This document shows, one piece after another, positions 44,258-53,981 of a stretch of 64,000 nt of DNA. The DNA lies in contig NZ_CP171363.1 in the NCBI RefSeq assembly GCF_046523945.1, positions 1,922,001 to 1,986,000 on the forward strand, read 5' to 3'. The notes under the pieces are model-generated. The model ran no database searches. It saw only the letters and a list, made by a program, of their open reading frames with translations, and was not told the origin of the DNA. Each line of letters opens with the position of its first letter. Positions within the stretch are counted from its first letter, which is position 1. Both the position numbers and the translations under genes were made by a program. The DNA comes from Faucicola mancuniensis (GTDB taxonomy: Bacteria; Pseudomonadota; Gammaproteobacteria; Pseudomonadales; Moraxellaceae).

Positions 44258-44629
44258 GTTATCTTAAAATGGTTGTGTATTAACAGCGTGAAAAACCGAT
44301 ATTTTAAGGCGATTGATGATAAATTACAACCCAAAATCATGACTTTAGCGACAAGATAAGTACAAAATCATTAAAAAAAGTTATCAAATTGATAAAAAGG
44401 ATTGATAAAAGCGATTAAATAACCCATTAAAATGACAAACGGTCTCGCAAAAAAATTATTGTTATAATTATGTAACATTTAGCAGTTATAATGTTAATAA
44501 TCAGATAACTTTGTAAAGTTTTACCATAATAACACATTGTGTTTTGTTGTAGGAAAATCAAAATATATGGTTCAACCTACCATGAATAATAAAACCAGTC
44601 CAAATCATAACACTAAAGGAAACAATGCG
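44258..44629. other. Intergenic, divergent AT-rich region
   Basis: About 370 bp between the FabR-like gene and a small membrane-protein gene. Many A/T runs. The small gene's frame is open back to 44537 and includes an ATG at 44567 as an alternative start. No other feature recognised. Confidence 0.4.
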
Positions 44630-44785
44630 ATGTTAAACCCAAGCAATGCACCCTTAAATCATGATGATATCCGTCCTGTTACCAAGCCAACTGTAACCAT
44701 GCACAGTTTTGTTTGGGTGTTGGTATTGATGATTGTGTTTAGTTTTTTGTTTGTGGCAGGTTCCAGTTTGTTGGGAACAATTTAA
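44630..44785 (+). CDS. Small single-pass membrane protein, 51 aa
   Basis: Starts MLNPSNAPLNHDDIRP, with one membrane helix near the C terminus (SFVWVLVLMIVFSFLFVAGS). The ATG at 44630 is preferred because AAAGGA lies eight bases upstream; an ATG at 44567 would add 21 residues of polar sequence. No family recognised. It may be a membrane-associated regulator, but that is a guess. Confidence 0.55.
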   Translation: MLNPSNAPLNHDDIRPVTKPTVTMHSFVWVLVLMIVFSFLFVAGSSLLGTI

Positions 44786-44849
44786 CGATTAGTAAACTAT
44801 TAGTAATCTTTTTTTGATAAAGCCTGATAGCGATTTGGCAAAAATTTTT

Positions 44850-44857
44850 GCTATAAT
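44850..44857 (+). promoter_or_regulatory. Possible extended -10 promoter
   Basis: TGCTATAAT fits an extended -10 (TGnTATAAT); the -35 is poor. It lies about 30 bp before the TTG start of the following small ORF. Confidence 0.35.
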
Positions 44858-44886
44858 GTGCCATTTCGTTAACTGATAAGTATGAT

Positions 44887-45081
44887 TTGGCGACAGGACA
44901 ACCGATTGACCCAATTGGCTTGGCAGAACCCAACAAAAATCCAAAATATCCGCAACGATATGCCAAGCTGATGGGCGGTTATCTGCCACAATCACCGACC
45001 AAAAGTGTTACGCCCAATAGCCTAGATGATACAGTGATTAACGAATTGACAGCGATGGAAGTGGGTTGGATAAAAGATTAA
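44887..45081 (+). CDS. Small hypothetical protein with TTG start, 64 aa
   Basis: The frame has a stop at 44854 and no ATG until codon 29, so TTG at 44887 is the most upstream usable start. It reads PIDPIGLAEPNKNPKYPQRY, then LMGGYLPQSPTKSV and LTAMEVGWIKD. The composition looks like a real protein, and an extended -10 lies upstream. No ribosome site is clear. No family recognised. Confidence 0.4.
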   Translation: MATGQPIDPIGLAEPNKNPKYPQRYAKLMGGYLPQSPTKSVTPNSLDDTVINELTAMEVGWIKD

Positions 45082-45110
45082 TAAGATAAAAAATTGATAA
45101 AACCTAGCAG

Positions 45111-45722
45111 TTAATCCATCAATTGATAAACGCCTGCAAAAATTTGCCCCATTTTTTTATATTTGAAAGCGGTAAGATTATTGTTATACTCGCCCAAAAT
45201 CTGTTGATGTTCTTGATTGGCTTCAATGTAAATTAAGCTATTTTTATCAATTAATTGATTGTCTAATAAAATTTTTAATAAATCTTGCCAAAGGTTTAAC
45301 GCATAAGGTGGGTCTAAAAATACCACATCAAAGGTTTGTTTGGGTAAATTTGGCAAAATTTGTTCGGCACTACCACATTGACAGTTTAATTGACTATTAA
45401 TATTTAATGTTTGTTTGGTAATAAGCAGTTGTTCAAATTGTTGGCGGTTTGGCTCTATCATGACCACTTCACTTGCCCCACGAGACAAACTTTCAAAGCC
45501 AAACGCACCGCTACCTGCACAGCAGTCCAGTACACGTGCATTTATCAAGTCATCATTGAGCCAGTTAAAAATGGTCTCTCGTACACGGTCAGGCGTGGGG
45601 CGTAATCCGTCAGCATCTACAAAGCCGATGTTACGTCTGCGGTATTGCCCTGCGATGATGCGGATTTGGCTGATGTTTTTGGGGCTTGATTTCTTTGTTT
45701 TGCTTTGTTTGTTTGCTTTCAT
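45111..45722 (-). CDS. rsmD: 16S rRNA (guanine966-N2)-methyltransferase
   Basis: 203 aa. IIAGQYRRRNIGFVDADGLRPTPDRVRETIFNWL is the N-terminal signature, VLDCCAGSGAFGFESLSRGA the SAM site, and VVFLDPPYAL the DPPY catalytic motif. Acts on 30S assembly. Starts 56 bp after mrdA on the same strand, so cotranscription is likely. ftsY, a common neighbour, is absent. Confidence 0.95.
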   Translation of the reverse strand: MKANKQSKTKKSSPKNISQIRIIAGQYRRRNIGFVDADGLRPTPDRVRETIFNWLNDDLINARVLDCCAGSGAFGFESLSRGASEVVMIEPNRQQFEQLLITKQTLNINSQLNCQCGSAEQILPNLPKQTFDVVFLDPPYALNLWQDLLKILLDNQLIDKNSLIYIEANQEHQQILGEYNNNLTAFKYKKMGQIFAGVYQLMD

Positions 45723-45778
45723 GGGTTTTTGGTTGGGCGTTGTGGTTGCTTGTGTATTAGAAGCAATGCCAAGTTGTT

Positions 45779-47698
45779 TTATTGTTTGGCAAGTTCTTCA
45801 GTTTTTAGTTTTGCCTTTTGTTTTTCTTCATAAATTTTGGTAAGTTCTTCAATGCTAGGCGGTACAATCGGGTTTTTTTCACGTTGTAGTATCCAGTAAT
45901 CTAAGACTTTACGAGCCAGTGGGGCAACATGGCTACCACCACGTCCATTTTCTACAATAATGGCAAGGGCGATTTGTGGATTGTCCGCAGGGGCAAAGGC
46001 AATAAACCAGCCGTGGTCACGGTGGCGTTCGCTTAGGGCGGCTTCGTTGTAGCGTTTGCCTTGGGCGATGGATTTGACTTGTGCTGTCCCTGTTTTACCT
46101 GCTAGGCGGTATTGACTGGTATAAACTTTTTTGGCTGTACCACTTTTGACGGTATCTTCCATCGCATTTTGCATTCTTAGCCAGTCTTGTTCTGTGCCTT
46201 TGAAGGGGATTTTACCGTCAGGTCGGTTTAACACTTGCACATTGACCGCACCTGTGGATTTTTTTAGGATATGTGGGGTCAAATGCTGTCCTTTGGCAGC
46301 GAGCATGGCGGTGGCATTGGCAACTTGTAACGGCGTTGCCAAAAAATACCCTTGTCCGATACTTGCTGAGATGGTTTCCCCCGGTAGCCATGCTTTTTTG
46401 TAGGTTTTCATTTTCCATTCGCTTGATGGGTAGACACCTGTTTTTTCACCAGGTAAGTCAATGCCTGTTTTTTTGCCAAAATTAAAACGTACCATCCAGT
46501 CATGTAAACGGTCAATCCCCATTTGATAAGACGTTTTATAATAATAAGTATCTACCGATTGGGTGATGGATTTGTGCAAATTCACCGTACCATGTCCAGA
46601 TTTTTTCCAATCACGAAATTTGTGCGTATCGCCCGGAATGCTAAAATATCCGGGGTCAAAAATGGTGCTATTCCACGTCATCACACCAGCGTCAATCAGC
46701 CCAAGCCCTGCAAATGGTTTGATAGTAGAAGCAGGCGGATATTGCCCTTGCAAAGCTCGGTTGTACAGTGGCATATCAGGGTCTTCACGCAAGGCTTTGT
46801 AATCTTTACCACTGATACCAGAGATAAACGGATTGGGGTCAAAACTAGGATTGCTGACAAATGCCAACACCTCACCTGTGTTCGGGTCCATCGCCACAAT
46901 CGCCCCACGCTTGCCTGCTAAGGCTTCGTGAGCGACTTTTTGCAAACCATAATCAAGACTTAAATACAAATCATTGCCAGCAATGGGTGGTTTGGTGTCT
47001 AATTTTTTGATAACATCGCCATAGGCATTCGTTTCAATGGATTGATAACCCGGTTTGCCAAGCAGTAATTCTTCGTACTGCTTTTCAATGCCCAATTTAC
47101 CGATTAAATCCGTCCCTGCGTACAGTTTTTTGTCCAAGGTTTCGCTTTCTTTATCATTGATTCGTCCGACATAACCAATCACATGAGCGAATAACTCGGC
47201 GTGCGGATAACTACGAGTGAGTTTACTTTGGATACTCACGCCTGTCAAAAACGGTTTTCGCTCACTAAACTGGGCGACTTGTTGCTCGGTCAAGCCGATT
47301 TTGATGGTAACAGGTTCGTTTTTGCTCTTTTTTAGAGCTTTTAAACCTTGTTCCACTTCTTCTGGGGTTAATTGAAAAATAGGCGTTAATAATTCTAAAG
47401 TTTTAACAGGGTCTTCAATTTCGTCAGGACTGACAACGGCGGTAAAAACAGGGTGATTGTCCGCCAACAAATAACCATTGCGGTCATAAATATAACCACG
47501 GCTGGGCGGTGCAGAGATGAGTTTGATGCGATTATTGTCCGATTGGATGGCATATTTTTCATGACTATAAATTTGTAAATAGGCATAGCGAGTTACCAAA
47601 CCTGCTAACCCAAATAAAATAAAAAAGCCAGCAAAAATCACTCGGTTTTTAAAAACCAAGTTTTCTTTTTGTTGGTTGTCTTCTTTTAATGCTTTCAT
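45779..47698 (-). CDS. mrdA: Penicillin-binding protein 2 (elongasome transpeptidase)
   Basis: Cross-links new glycan during side-wall elongation with RodA. 639 aa. Single N-terminal helix (RVIFAGFFILFGLAGLVTRYAYL) and PBP dimerisation domain, then STIK (Ser324, Lys327), SVD motif (ITQSVDTYYYKTS) and KTGT (LAGKTGTAQV). FDPGYFSIPGDTHKFRDWKKSGHG (in pieces) and ISASIGQGYFLATPLQVA are PBP2 hallmarks. rodA and mreBCD are not in the window, unlike the E. coli order. It is distinct from the divergent PBP at 35278. Confidence 0.95.
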   Translation of the reverse strand: MKALKEDNQQKENLVFKNRVIFAGFFILFGLAGLVTRYAYLQIYSHEKYAIQSDNNRIKLISAPPSRGYIYDRNGYLLADNHPVFTAVVSPDEIEDPVKTLELLTPIFQLTPEEVEQGLKALKKSKNEPVTIKIGLTEQQVAQFSERKPFLTGVSIQSKLTRSYPHAELFAHVIGYVGRINDKESETLDKKLYAGTDLIGKLGIEKQYEELLLGKPGYQSIETNAYGDVIKKLDTKPPIAGNDLYLSLDYGLQKVAHEALAGKRGAIVAMDPNTGEVLAFVSNPSFDPNPFISGISGKDYKALREDPDMPLYNRALQGQYPPASTIKPFAGLGLIDAGVMTWNSTIFDPGYFSIPGDTHKFRDWKKSGHGTVNLHKSITQSVDTYYYKTSYQMGIDRLHDWMVRFNFGKKTGIDLPGEKTGVYPSSEWKMKTYKKAWLPGETISASIGQGYFLATPLQVANATAMLAAKGQHLTPHILKKSTGAVNVQVLNRPDGKIPFKGTEQDWLRMQNAMEDTVKSGTAKKVYTSQYRLAGKTGTAQVKSIAQGKRYNEAALSERHRDHGWFIAFAPADNPQIALAIIVENGRGGSHVAPLARKVLDYWILQREKNPIVPPSIEELTKIYEEKQKAKLKTEELAKQ

Positions 47699-48030
47699 CG
47701 TCAGTCAAAAATGCCTTTATGTTATGTAAATATTGCTAAACAGTTGTGAGAGTGTAACTAACTATTTTAACAAATCAACAACTGTTTATCAAAATCACTA
47801 GATGTGATTAAAATAATGATTTTTATAGAAAAAATTTTATTTGTTTTAAAAAATATTGGCTATTTTAACATATTTTTATCAGAAAAAAATTTCAATTTTT
47901 TAAGTTTTTTGGTAGGATAGCACATTAAATATAGATTTGAGATATTTTTCCCAAAAATATATAATTAGATAATTTTTGTTGGGTTTTTTGTTGTGCTTTT
48001 AATATTTTTTTATTGATAATAGGCGTTTTT
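47699..48030. other. Intergenic, divergent AT-rich region
   Basis: About 330 bp between mrdA and the DUF445 gene, very A/T rich with no clear hairpin. Presumably holds both promoters. Nothing specific recognised. Confidence 0.4.
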
Positions 48031-49341
48031 ATGTTGAGCCAAATTTGGCAAAATCTTGTCCATCACCCCCAATTTTTTGCAATGATGACCATTCCGTTTG
48101 TGACGGCGGTGGTGACGTGGGGTCATGTCTGGATGGCGTTAAAAATGCTGTTTTATCCCATCACTTTTTGGGGTATTCCCATCAAAAATTTTCCGTTTGG
48201 CGGTATTGGTTGGCAAGGCATTGTCCCACGCAAGGCAGGCAAGATTTCGGGTGTTATCGTAGACCAAGCCTTGTCAAAATTGGGTTCGGTTGATGAATTT
48301 TTGCAAGCCATGCACCCAGAAGAAGTGGCGGATTATATCAGCCAAACCATGAATGACAATTTGGAAAATCTGATTGATGAAATCATGAATGAGCGTTCGC
48401 AAGCCTTGTGGGCGAGCCTGCCGTATGCGGTGAAACGCCGAATTTACGCCTATGGACATGAACAGTTGCCTGATGTGATGAAACATCTTGTTATGGAATT
48501 GACCGAAAATGTGGAAAATTTGGTTGATATGCGAGAGATGATTATCAACCGAATGGAAGGCGATAGAGCCTTGATGGTGCGAATGTTTTTAAAAGTTGGA
48601 CAAAAAGAAATCAACTTTATTTGGCATATCAGTGCGTTGATTGGGTTTTTATTTGGCATTATTCAGATGGCGATTTTTTGGTTTGTGCCACAGCATTGGA
48701 CAGTGCCATTTTTTGCGTCTATTTGGGGATTTTTAACCAATTGGATTGCGATTTGGATGGTGTTTAATCCGATTGAACCGCATTATATCCGTATTCCAAA
48801 ATTTTTTAGCCTAAGCAAAATTTTTCCTTTTATTCGTTTTGAAAAACCGCACATGGGCGTGTATAACTGGCAAGGCGGTTTTATGAAACGCCAAGAAGAA
48901 GTGTCCGAAGTGTTTGCCGAAATTGTCGTCAAAGACTTGGTAACGCTTAAAAACATCATGCAAGAAATGATGTACGGCAGTCGTGCCAGCCAAACTCGTG
49001 GTTTAATCAAAGTGCATATTCATCAAATTTTGGAATCGCAAGTGATTCAAACAACGCTAAAATATGGGCTTGGGCGTAAAGAATTTGGACAATTAAAACA
49101 CACCATTATTGATAAATCCATTGAAGCAACCATGATTCCGATGAGCAATCCTGAATTAAACCAAAGCCGTGCGGACAAGATTTTTGGTATGTTTCGAGAC
49201 CGTATTCGGGCGTTGACTCCTGCGGAGTTTCAAAATCTGTTGCGACCTGCATTTCGTGAAGATGAATTGACCTTGATTATTTTGGGTGGGGCGACAGGAT
49301 TTTTGGCAGGTTGGTTACATTTGATTGCGGTTTTTTATTAG
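48031..49341 (+). CDS. DUF445 family membrane protein
   Basis: 436 aa; ATG at 48031 with AGG upstream, an in-frame TTG six codons earlier being possible. An N-terminal helix (MMTIPFVTAVVTWGHVWMALKMLF) precedes a PFGGIGWQGIVPRKAGKISG block and a long helical region. Two hydrophobic segments follow near 200-250, with WNPIEP-like turn (MVFNPIEPHYIRI). The C terminus (LTLIILGGATGFLAGWLHLIAVFY) is the DUF445 tail. Function unknown. Its frame ends inside the open stretch before ccmF. Confidence 0.82.
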   Translation: MLSQIWQNLVHHPQFFAMMTIPFVTAVVTWGHVWMALKMLFYPITFWGIPIKNFPFGGIGWQGIVPRKAGKISGVIVDQALSKLGSVDEFLQAMHPEEVADYISQTMNDNLENLIDEIMNERSQALWASLPYAVKRRIYAYGHEQLPDVMKHLVMELTENVENLVDMREMIINRMEGDRALMVRMFLKVGQKEINFIWHISALIGFLFGIIQMAIFWFVPQHWTVPFFASIWGFLTNWIAIWMVFNPIEPHYIRIPKFFSLSKIFPFIRFEKPHMGVYNWQGGFMKRQEEVSEVFAEIVVKDLVTLKNIMQEMMYGSRASQTRGLIKVHIHQILESQVIQTTLKYGLGRKEFGQLKHTIIDKSIEATMIPMSNPELNQSRADKIFGMFRDRIRALTPAEFQNLLRPAFREDELTLIILGGATGFLAGWLHLIAVFY

Positions 49342-49408
49342 TTTTTTTATTTTAAATTTATTACATTTTAGCAAACGTTTCGCACACAGGCGACAGGAGC
49401 AAAAAAGT

Positions 49409-51421
49409 ATGTTAATCACAGAGTTGGGCTATGTGGCTCTAGTGTCAGCCTTAGTGATTGCGATGTTGCAAGTCATTTTTCCGACTATTGGCGTGTTAAA
49501 AAATCAACCTGCTTGGCAAAAATTGGCAGGCAGTTTGGCAGTTTCCCAGTTTTTTGCGGTTGGTTTTTCGTTTTTGGCGTTGATGTATGGTTTTTATGCC
49601 AATGATTTTACCTTAAAATATGTCGCAGGTCAGTCAAATTCGCTGTTGCCTTGGTATTATCGTCTGTCGGCAACGTGGGGCGGACATGAGGGTTCGTTGT
49701 TGCTGTGGGTTGCGATTTTGGCAACGTGGGGTATGGCGGTTGCTTTATTTAGTAAAAGTTTGCCATTGGCAATGCGGGCTCGTGTGTTGGTGATTATTGC
49801 AGGTGTACAGCTTATGATGGTGGCGATGGTGATTTTTGTGTCATCGCCATTTGACCGCAGTTTGCCAAATATCCCTGTTGATGGTAAGGATTTAAATCCG
49901 TTATTACAAGACCCCGGTTTAATTTTTCACCCACCCATGCTGTATATGGGCTATGTTGGCTCGGTTGTGCCGTTTGCGTTTGCGATGGCGGCGTTGTGGG
50001 CGGGTCGTCTTGATGCGGTGTGGACTCGTTGGAGTCGTCCTTGGACGCTGGCTTCGTGGGCGTGTCTGACCGCAGGGATTTCCATTGGTTCTTGGTGGGC
50101 GTATAATGAGCTTGGCTGGGGCGGTTGGTGGTTTTGGGACCCTGTGGAAAATGCATCTTTAATGCCTTGGCTTGGTGGTACGGCGTTATTGCATTCGCTA
50201 ATCGTTACCGAAAAGCGTGGGGTGTTCAAGGCTTGGACGATTATGCTTGCGATTTTTACCTTTGGTTTAAGTCTGTTGGGGACGTTTTTGGTGCGTTCTG
50301 GTGTGATTACCTCTGTTCATTCGTTTGCTGCTGACCCAACTCGTGGTTTGTTTATTTTGACGATTTTGGGCATTGTGGTGGGCTTTGGTTTGGCAATGTT
50401 TGCATGGCGTGGCTGGCGTTTGACCCAAGAAAGCCATTATCAGCTAAAATCTCGTGAAACTTTGTTTGTGATTAACAATGTGATTATTTTGGTTGCCACC
50501 ATTGTGGTGGTGATTGGTACGTTGTATCCTATGCTTGCTGATGCTTTTAAACTGGGGCAAGTGTCTGTCGGTACACCGTATTTTAATGCTTTGTTTGTGC
50601 CTTTGACGTGGTTGTTATTGGTATTTTTGGCATTAGGGCCGATGAGCCGTTGGAAAAAAGACACACGCCCATTTTTGGGAGCATCGCTTGCGATTTTGGC
50701 AAGTAGTGCGGTGTTGGGTGCGATTATCAGTTACTTTTTGGCAAATTTTGTTAATTTTAACATTGCGGTTACGCTCTCGTTGTGTATTTGGGTGCTGATT
50801 TGGATTGGCATTGATATCAAAGACAAAACTCGCCATGCCAAAACCTTTGTACAAGGGCTAAAACGCCTAAATTTAAGCTATTGGGGTATGCACTTTGCAC
50901 ATATTGGCATTTTGTTAATGGCGATGGGAATTGCGATTACCACCAGTTTAAGCATTGAAAAAGACATCGCCATGACCGAAGGCGAAACGGTGAATGTACA
51001 AGGTTATGATTTTACGTTGGCGGATTTTAAAGCGGTGCATGGCTCAAATTTTGATGCGACCCAAGCCGTTGTCAATGTCAGCAAAAATGACAAAAAAATC
51101 ACCACCTTATACCCTGAAAAACGCCATTATGTCGTGAGCCAAATGCCGATGACCGAAGCGTCCATTCATTACAATCCATTTCGTGATGTGTATATGGCGT
51201 TGGGCGAGCCGATTATTCAAGGCAAAGATACCGAATACACCACCAAAACATGGTCGGTGCGTATCTATGTCAAACCTGCTATCCGTTGGGTTTGGTGGGG
51301 TTCTGCGGTGATGATTTTTGGGGCATTGTTGGCAATGCTTGACAAACGTTATCGTAAAGTTTCACAACAAAGTCTGTTAAATGAAAATGTATTAAATCAA
51401 ACAACATTGCTAAACAAGTAA
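49409..51421 (+). CDS. ccmF: Heme lyase CcmF
   Basis: Inner-membrane protein that attaches heme to apocytochrome c in the periplasm (System I). 670 aa, about 15 helices. The heme motif GWGGWWFWDPVENAS is present, as is SLLGTFLVRSGVITSVHSFA, and conserved His residues occur (HEGSLLLWVA, HFAHIGIL). The ATG at 49409 has AGGAGC upstream; the upstream frame is not family-like. It starts a ccmF-ccmG-ccmH-ccmI run. ccmA-E, needed for heme delivery, are not in the window. Confidence 0.95.
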   Translation: MLITELGYVALVSALVIAMLQVIFPTIGVLKNQPAWQKLAGSLAVSQFFAVGFSFLALMYGFYANDFTLKYVAGQSNSLLPWYYRLSATWGGHEGSLLLWVAILATWGMAVALFSKSLPLAMRARVLVIIAGVQLMMVAMVIFVSSPFDRSLPNIPVDGKDLNPLLQDPGLIFHPPMLYMGYVGSVVPFAFAMAALWAGRLDAVWTRWSRPWTLASWACLTAGISIGSWWAYNELGWGGWWFWDPVENASLMPWLGGTALLHSLIVTEKRGVFKAWTIMLAIFTFGLSLLGTFLVRSGVITSVHSFAADPTRGLFILTILGIVVGFGLAMFAWRGWRLTQESHYQLKSRETLFVINNVIILVATIVVVIGTLYPMLADAFKLGQVSVGTPYFNALFVPLTWLLLVFLALGPMSRWKKDTRPFLGASLAILASSAVLGAIISYFLANFVNFNIAVTLSLCIWVLIWIGIDIKDKTRHAKTFVQGLKRLNLSYWGMHFAHIGILLMAMGIAITTSLSIEKDIAMTEGETVNVQGYDFTLADFKAVHGSNFDATQAVVNVSKNDKKITTLYPEKRHYVVSQMPMTEASIHYNPFRDVYMALGEPIIQGKDTEYTTKTWSVRIYVKPAIRWVWWGSAVMIFGALLAMLDKRYRKVSQQSLLNENVLNQTTLLNK

Positions 51422-51436
51422 CAAAAGAGGTGTGAT

Positions 51437-52015
51437 ATGGTGTTAAAGAAAAAACAAATTTGGTTTATTGTTCCATTGATTGCATTTGCCGTGGTGGTGG
51501 TACTGTTTTATTCTCGTCTTGGCAAAGATACCACCGTTGTTACCAGTGCCATGTTAAATAAGCCTTTGCCAAACTTTAGTTTGCCATTATTAACCCAGCC
51601 TGACAAAATGATAACACCAGCCGATTTGCCAAAAAATCCTTATATTTTAAATATTTGGGGTTCTTGGTGTATCACGTGCAAAATTGAGCACCCATTTTTA
51701 TTACAAATGAAAGACCAAGGCGTTACCATTGTCGGTGTCAATTACAAAGACGAAACGGCGGACGCACTGAACTACTTGAATGAACACAAAGACCCATTTT
51801 TGTTAAACGTGCAAGATAGCGGTAGTTATGGCATTGATTTGGGTTTGACAGGTGCACCTGAGAGCTTTGTCGTGGACAAAACAGGCGTGGTACGTCAGCA
51901 TATCATTGGCGAAATTAATGAAGAACGTTTTAACAATCAAGTGCTACCTTGTATCACAGCTTTACAAAAAGACGTGTCTGAAAGCCAAATGATGAAGGCT
52001 TGTCAAAAATCATAA
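51437..52015 (+). CDS. ccmG: Thiol:disulfide interchange protein CcmG/DsbE
   Basis: 192 aa. An N-terminal membrane anchor (KQIWFIVPLIAFAVVVVLFY) holds a periplasmic thioredoxin domain. The active site is NIWGSWCITCKIEHPF (CITC rather than the usual CPTC). VGVNYKDE and GLTGAPESFVVDKTGVVRQHIIG are DsbE marks. It keeps apocytochrome thiols reduced for heme attachment. 15 bp after ccmF. Confidence 0.94.
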   Translation: MVLKKKQIWFIVPLIAFAVVVVLFYSRLGKDTTVVTSAMLNKPLPNFSLPLLTQPDKMITPADLPKNPYILNIWGSWCITCKIEHPFLLQMKDQGVTIVGVNYKDETADALNYLNEHKDPFLLNVQDSGSYGIDLGLTGAPESFVVDKTGVVRQHIIGEINEERFNNQVLPCITALQKDVSESQMMKACQKS

Positions 52016-52043
52016 CAAAAACAAATGTGAATGAGATTTTTAG

Positions 52044-52553
52044 ATGAATTTTAAACAAAAGTTTGGTATAATCGCTTTGTCTTTGGCAATTAACAGTGTC
52101 GCTGTGGGGGCGATTGATGTGTATCATTTTGACAACCCACGCCAAGAGGCCCAATATCGTGCCTTGATTGAAGAATTTCGCTGTCCAAAATGCCAAAATC
52201 AAAACCTAGCAGGCTCGGACGCACCGATTGCCAAAGATTTAAAACAAAAAACCTATGAAATGGTGATGGACGGGCGTACCGATGGCGAAATCCGTGATTA
52301 TATGTTTGAACGCTATGGCGATTTTATCAGTTATAAACCGCCCATGCGACCATCAACGTGGATTTTGTGGTTTTTTCCGCCGATTTTGTTGGTGGTGATT
52401 TTGTTTGCATGGTTTGTTAAAAATCGCAATCAAAACAAAAAGATACAGCACATTGACAATGAAACAAAACCACTTTCCCAAGCCGAACAACATCAGCTTG
52501 AACAATTGTTAAAATCTGACCCAAACGCCGACAAACAGTCACAAGGAAACTGA
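52044..52553 (+). CDS. ccmH: Cytochrome c maturation protein CcmH
   Basis: 169 aa with signal peptide. FRCPKCQNQNLAGSDAPIAKDL contains the RCxxC-type redox motif (RCPKC) that works with CcmG. RTDGEIRDYMFERYGDFISYKPP is conserved. A membrane helix (STWILWFFPPILLVVILFAWFV) follows, then an acidic/Gln tail. Separate from ccmI, as in Pseudomonas, rather than fused as in E. coli. Confidence 0.93.
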   Translation: MNFKQKFGIIALSLAINSVAVGAIDVYHFDNPRQEAQYRALIEEFRCPKCQNQNLAGSDAPIAKDLKQKTYEMVMDGRTDGEIRDYMFERYGDFISYKPPMRPSTWILWFFPPILLVVILFAWFVKNRNQNKKIQHIDNETKPLSQAEQHQLEQLLKSDPNADKQSQGN

Positions 52554-52562
52554 TAAAACATT

Positions 52563-53831
52563 ATGCCAACTTACATTTTATTTATTCTGTGTGCCATCAT
52601 TTTGGCGTTGTGTTTGGCGGTGATTATCATGTTGCCGTGGTTTCGTTATCAAGCCGAAAGTCGCAATGACAATCAACTGTTGGCACTTAATATTGATGTG
52701 TTCAAACAGCGTTTGGCAGAGTTAGAAAACGATTTTAACGAGCAACAAATTGACCAAGCGACTTATGACAGCCAAAAATTAGCCCTAGAGCGACAATTAT
52801 TAGACATTAACCAAAGCACAAGTGTTCATAGTTTTGTACCAAATTTTAAAAGCCGACTAATTTTTATTATTTGGATTCCGTTTTTGGTGGCGATGGCGTA
52901 TTATATTATTGCCGACCGTTCCGAAACTTTTAAACTGTGGCAATCGCAAGACCACATTGGCAAAGTGGCGGACGATTTATTAACAGGCAAAATCAGCACG
53001 CCACCTGAGTCCGCTGCCAAAGATGCGATTGGGCTTATCAACACCATGCAAACCAACGTCCACCACAATGCGACCGACCCTATGCGATGGTTTAGAATGT
53101 CAGAAATTTATATGGCATTAGAAGCCCCAGAGCAAGCGTTAGAAGCGTTGGCTCGTGCTTATCGTCTAAATCCTGATGATGAAAAAATTGCGATTACTTA
53201 TGCACAGACCAGTTTTTTTGCACAAGGCGGTGTGTTAAGTCAAAACATTCGTCAAGTATTACAAAAAGTGTTAGCCAACAATCCAACGCACCAAGGGGCT
53301 CAAATGCTGATGGTGATGGGTGAAATGAAAGATGGCAACTATGCCGAAGCCAGAAAATGGCTCAATATAGTGAAACAAGCAATTTTGGCAAAAAATGGCG
53401 ATCATTCTGAAGCAGTCAAAAGTTTGGCAGATTTGGAAAAAAATATCAACGAGCGTGAAGCCCAAAGCAAACAAGCCATTATCGTACAAGTAAACATCAC
53501 GCCAACGATTTTGGGTCGTGTCAAAAAAGGCGATACTTTGTTTGTAAACATTCGTCCAATCGCAGGCGGTGTCCCTGTTGTCGCCAAAAAAATCTCGGCA
53601 GATGACTTGCATAAAGAGGGCTTAAGCCTAAAAATTAGCGATATTGACAGCATTATGCCAACGGCATTATTAAGCCAAGCCATTGTTTCTGGGCAACAGT
53701 TGGGTATTACGGCACGTGTTAGCACGTCAGGCGATGCTATGCCACAGTCGGGCGATTTGACAAGCAATCCTGTACCGCTTGATGTCAAAGCCAACAGTGC
53801 GACTGTTTTGATTGATAAAGTTGTGCCATAA
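52563..53831 (+). CDS. ccmI: Cytochrome c maturation protein CcmI
   Basis: 422 aa. N-terminal helix (ILFILCAIILALCLAVIIML), coiled-coil segment (NIDVFKQRLAELENDFNEQQID), a second helix near 100-118, then TPR repeats (PMRWFRMSEIYMALEAPEQALEALARAY and NPTHQGAQMLMVMGEMKDGNYAEARKWL, in pieces). It binds apocytochrome tails. A C-terminal beta domain (VQVNITPTILGRVKKGDTLFV) is typical. Ten bases after ccmH; last gene of the unit. Confidence 0.92.
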   Translation: MPTYILFILCAIILALCLAVIIMLPWFRYQAESRNDNQLLALNIDVFKQRLAELENDFNEQQIDQATYDSQKLALERQLLDINQSTSVHSFVPNFKSRLIFIIWIPFLVAMAYYIIADRSETFKLWQSQDHIGKVADDLLTGKISTPPESAAKDAIGLINTMQTNVHHNATDPMRWFRMSEIYMALEAPEQALEALARAYRLNPDDEKIAITYAQTSFFAQGGVLSQNIRQVLQKVLANNPTHQGAQMLMVMGEMKDGNYAEARKWLNIVKQAILAKNGDHSEAVKSLADLEKNINEREAQSKQAIIVQVNITPTILGRVKKGDTLFVNIRPIAGGVPVVAKKISADDLHKEGLSLKISDIDSIMPTALLSQAIVSGQQLGITARVSTSGDAMPQSGDLTSNPVPLDVKANSATVLIDKVVP

Positions 53832-53981
53832 TTTTATGCGATAACTATAGCATTTTTATGTGATGATAAAATAAAACTTGGCATAAAACTAAGCAGTTAC
53901 GAAAAAAACTTGCTATTTTATCGGATAAAGCGTATTGTTAGACAGTCATTTATTTTTAAATTTTTTTAGTAGGAGTAAAAT

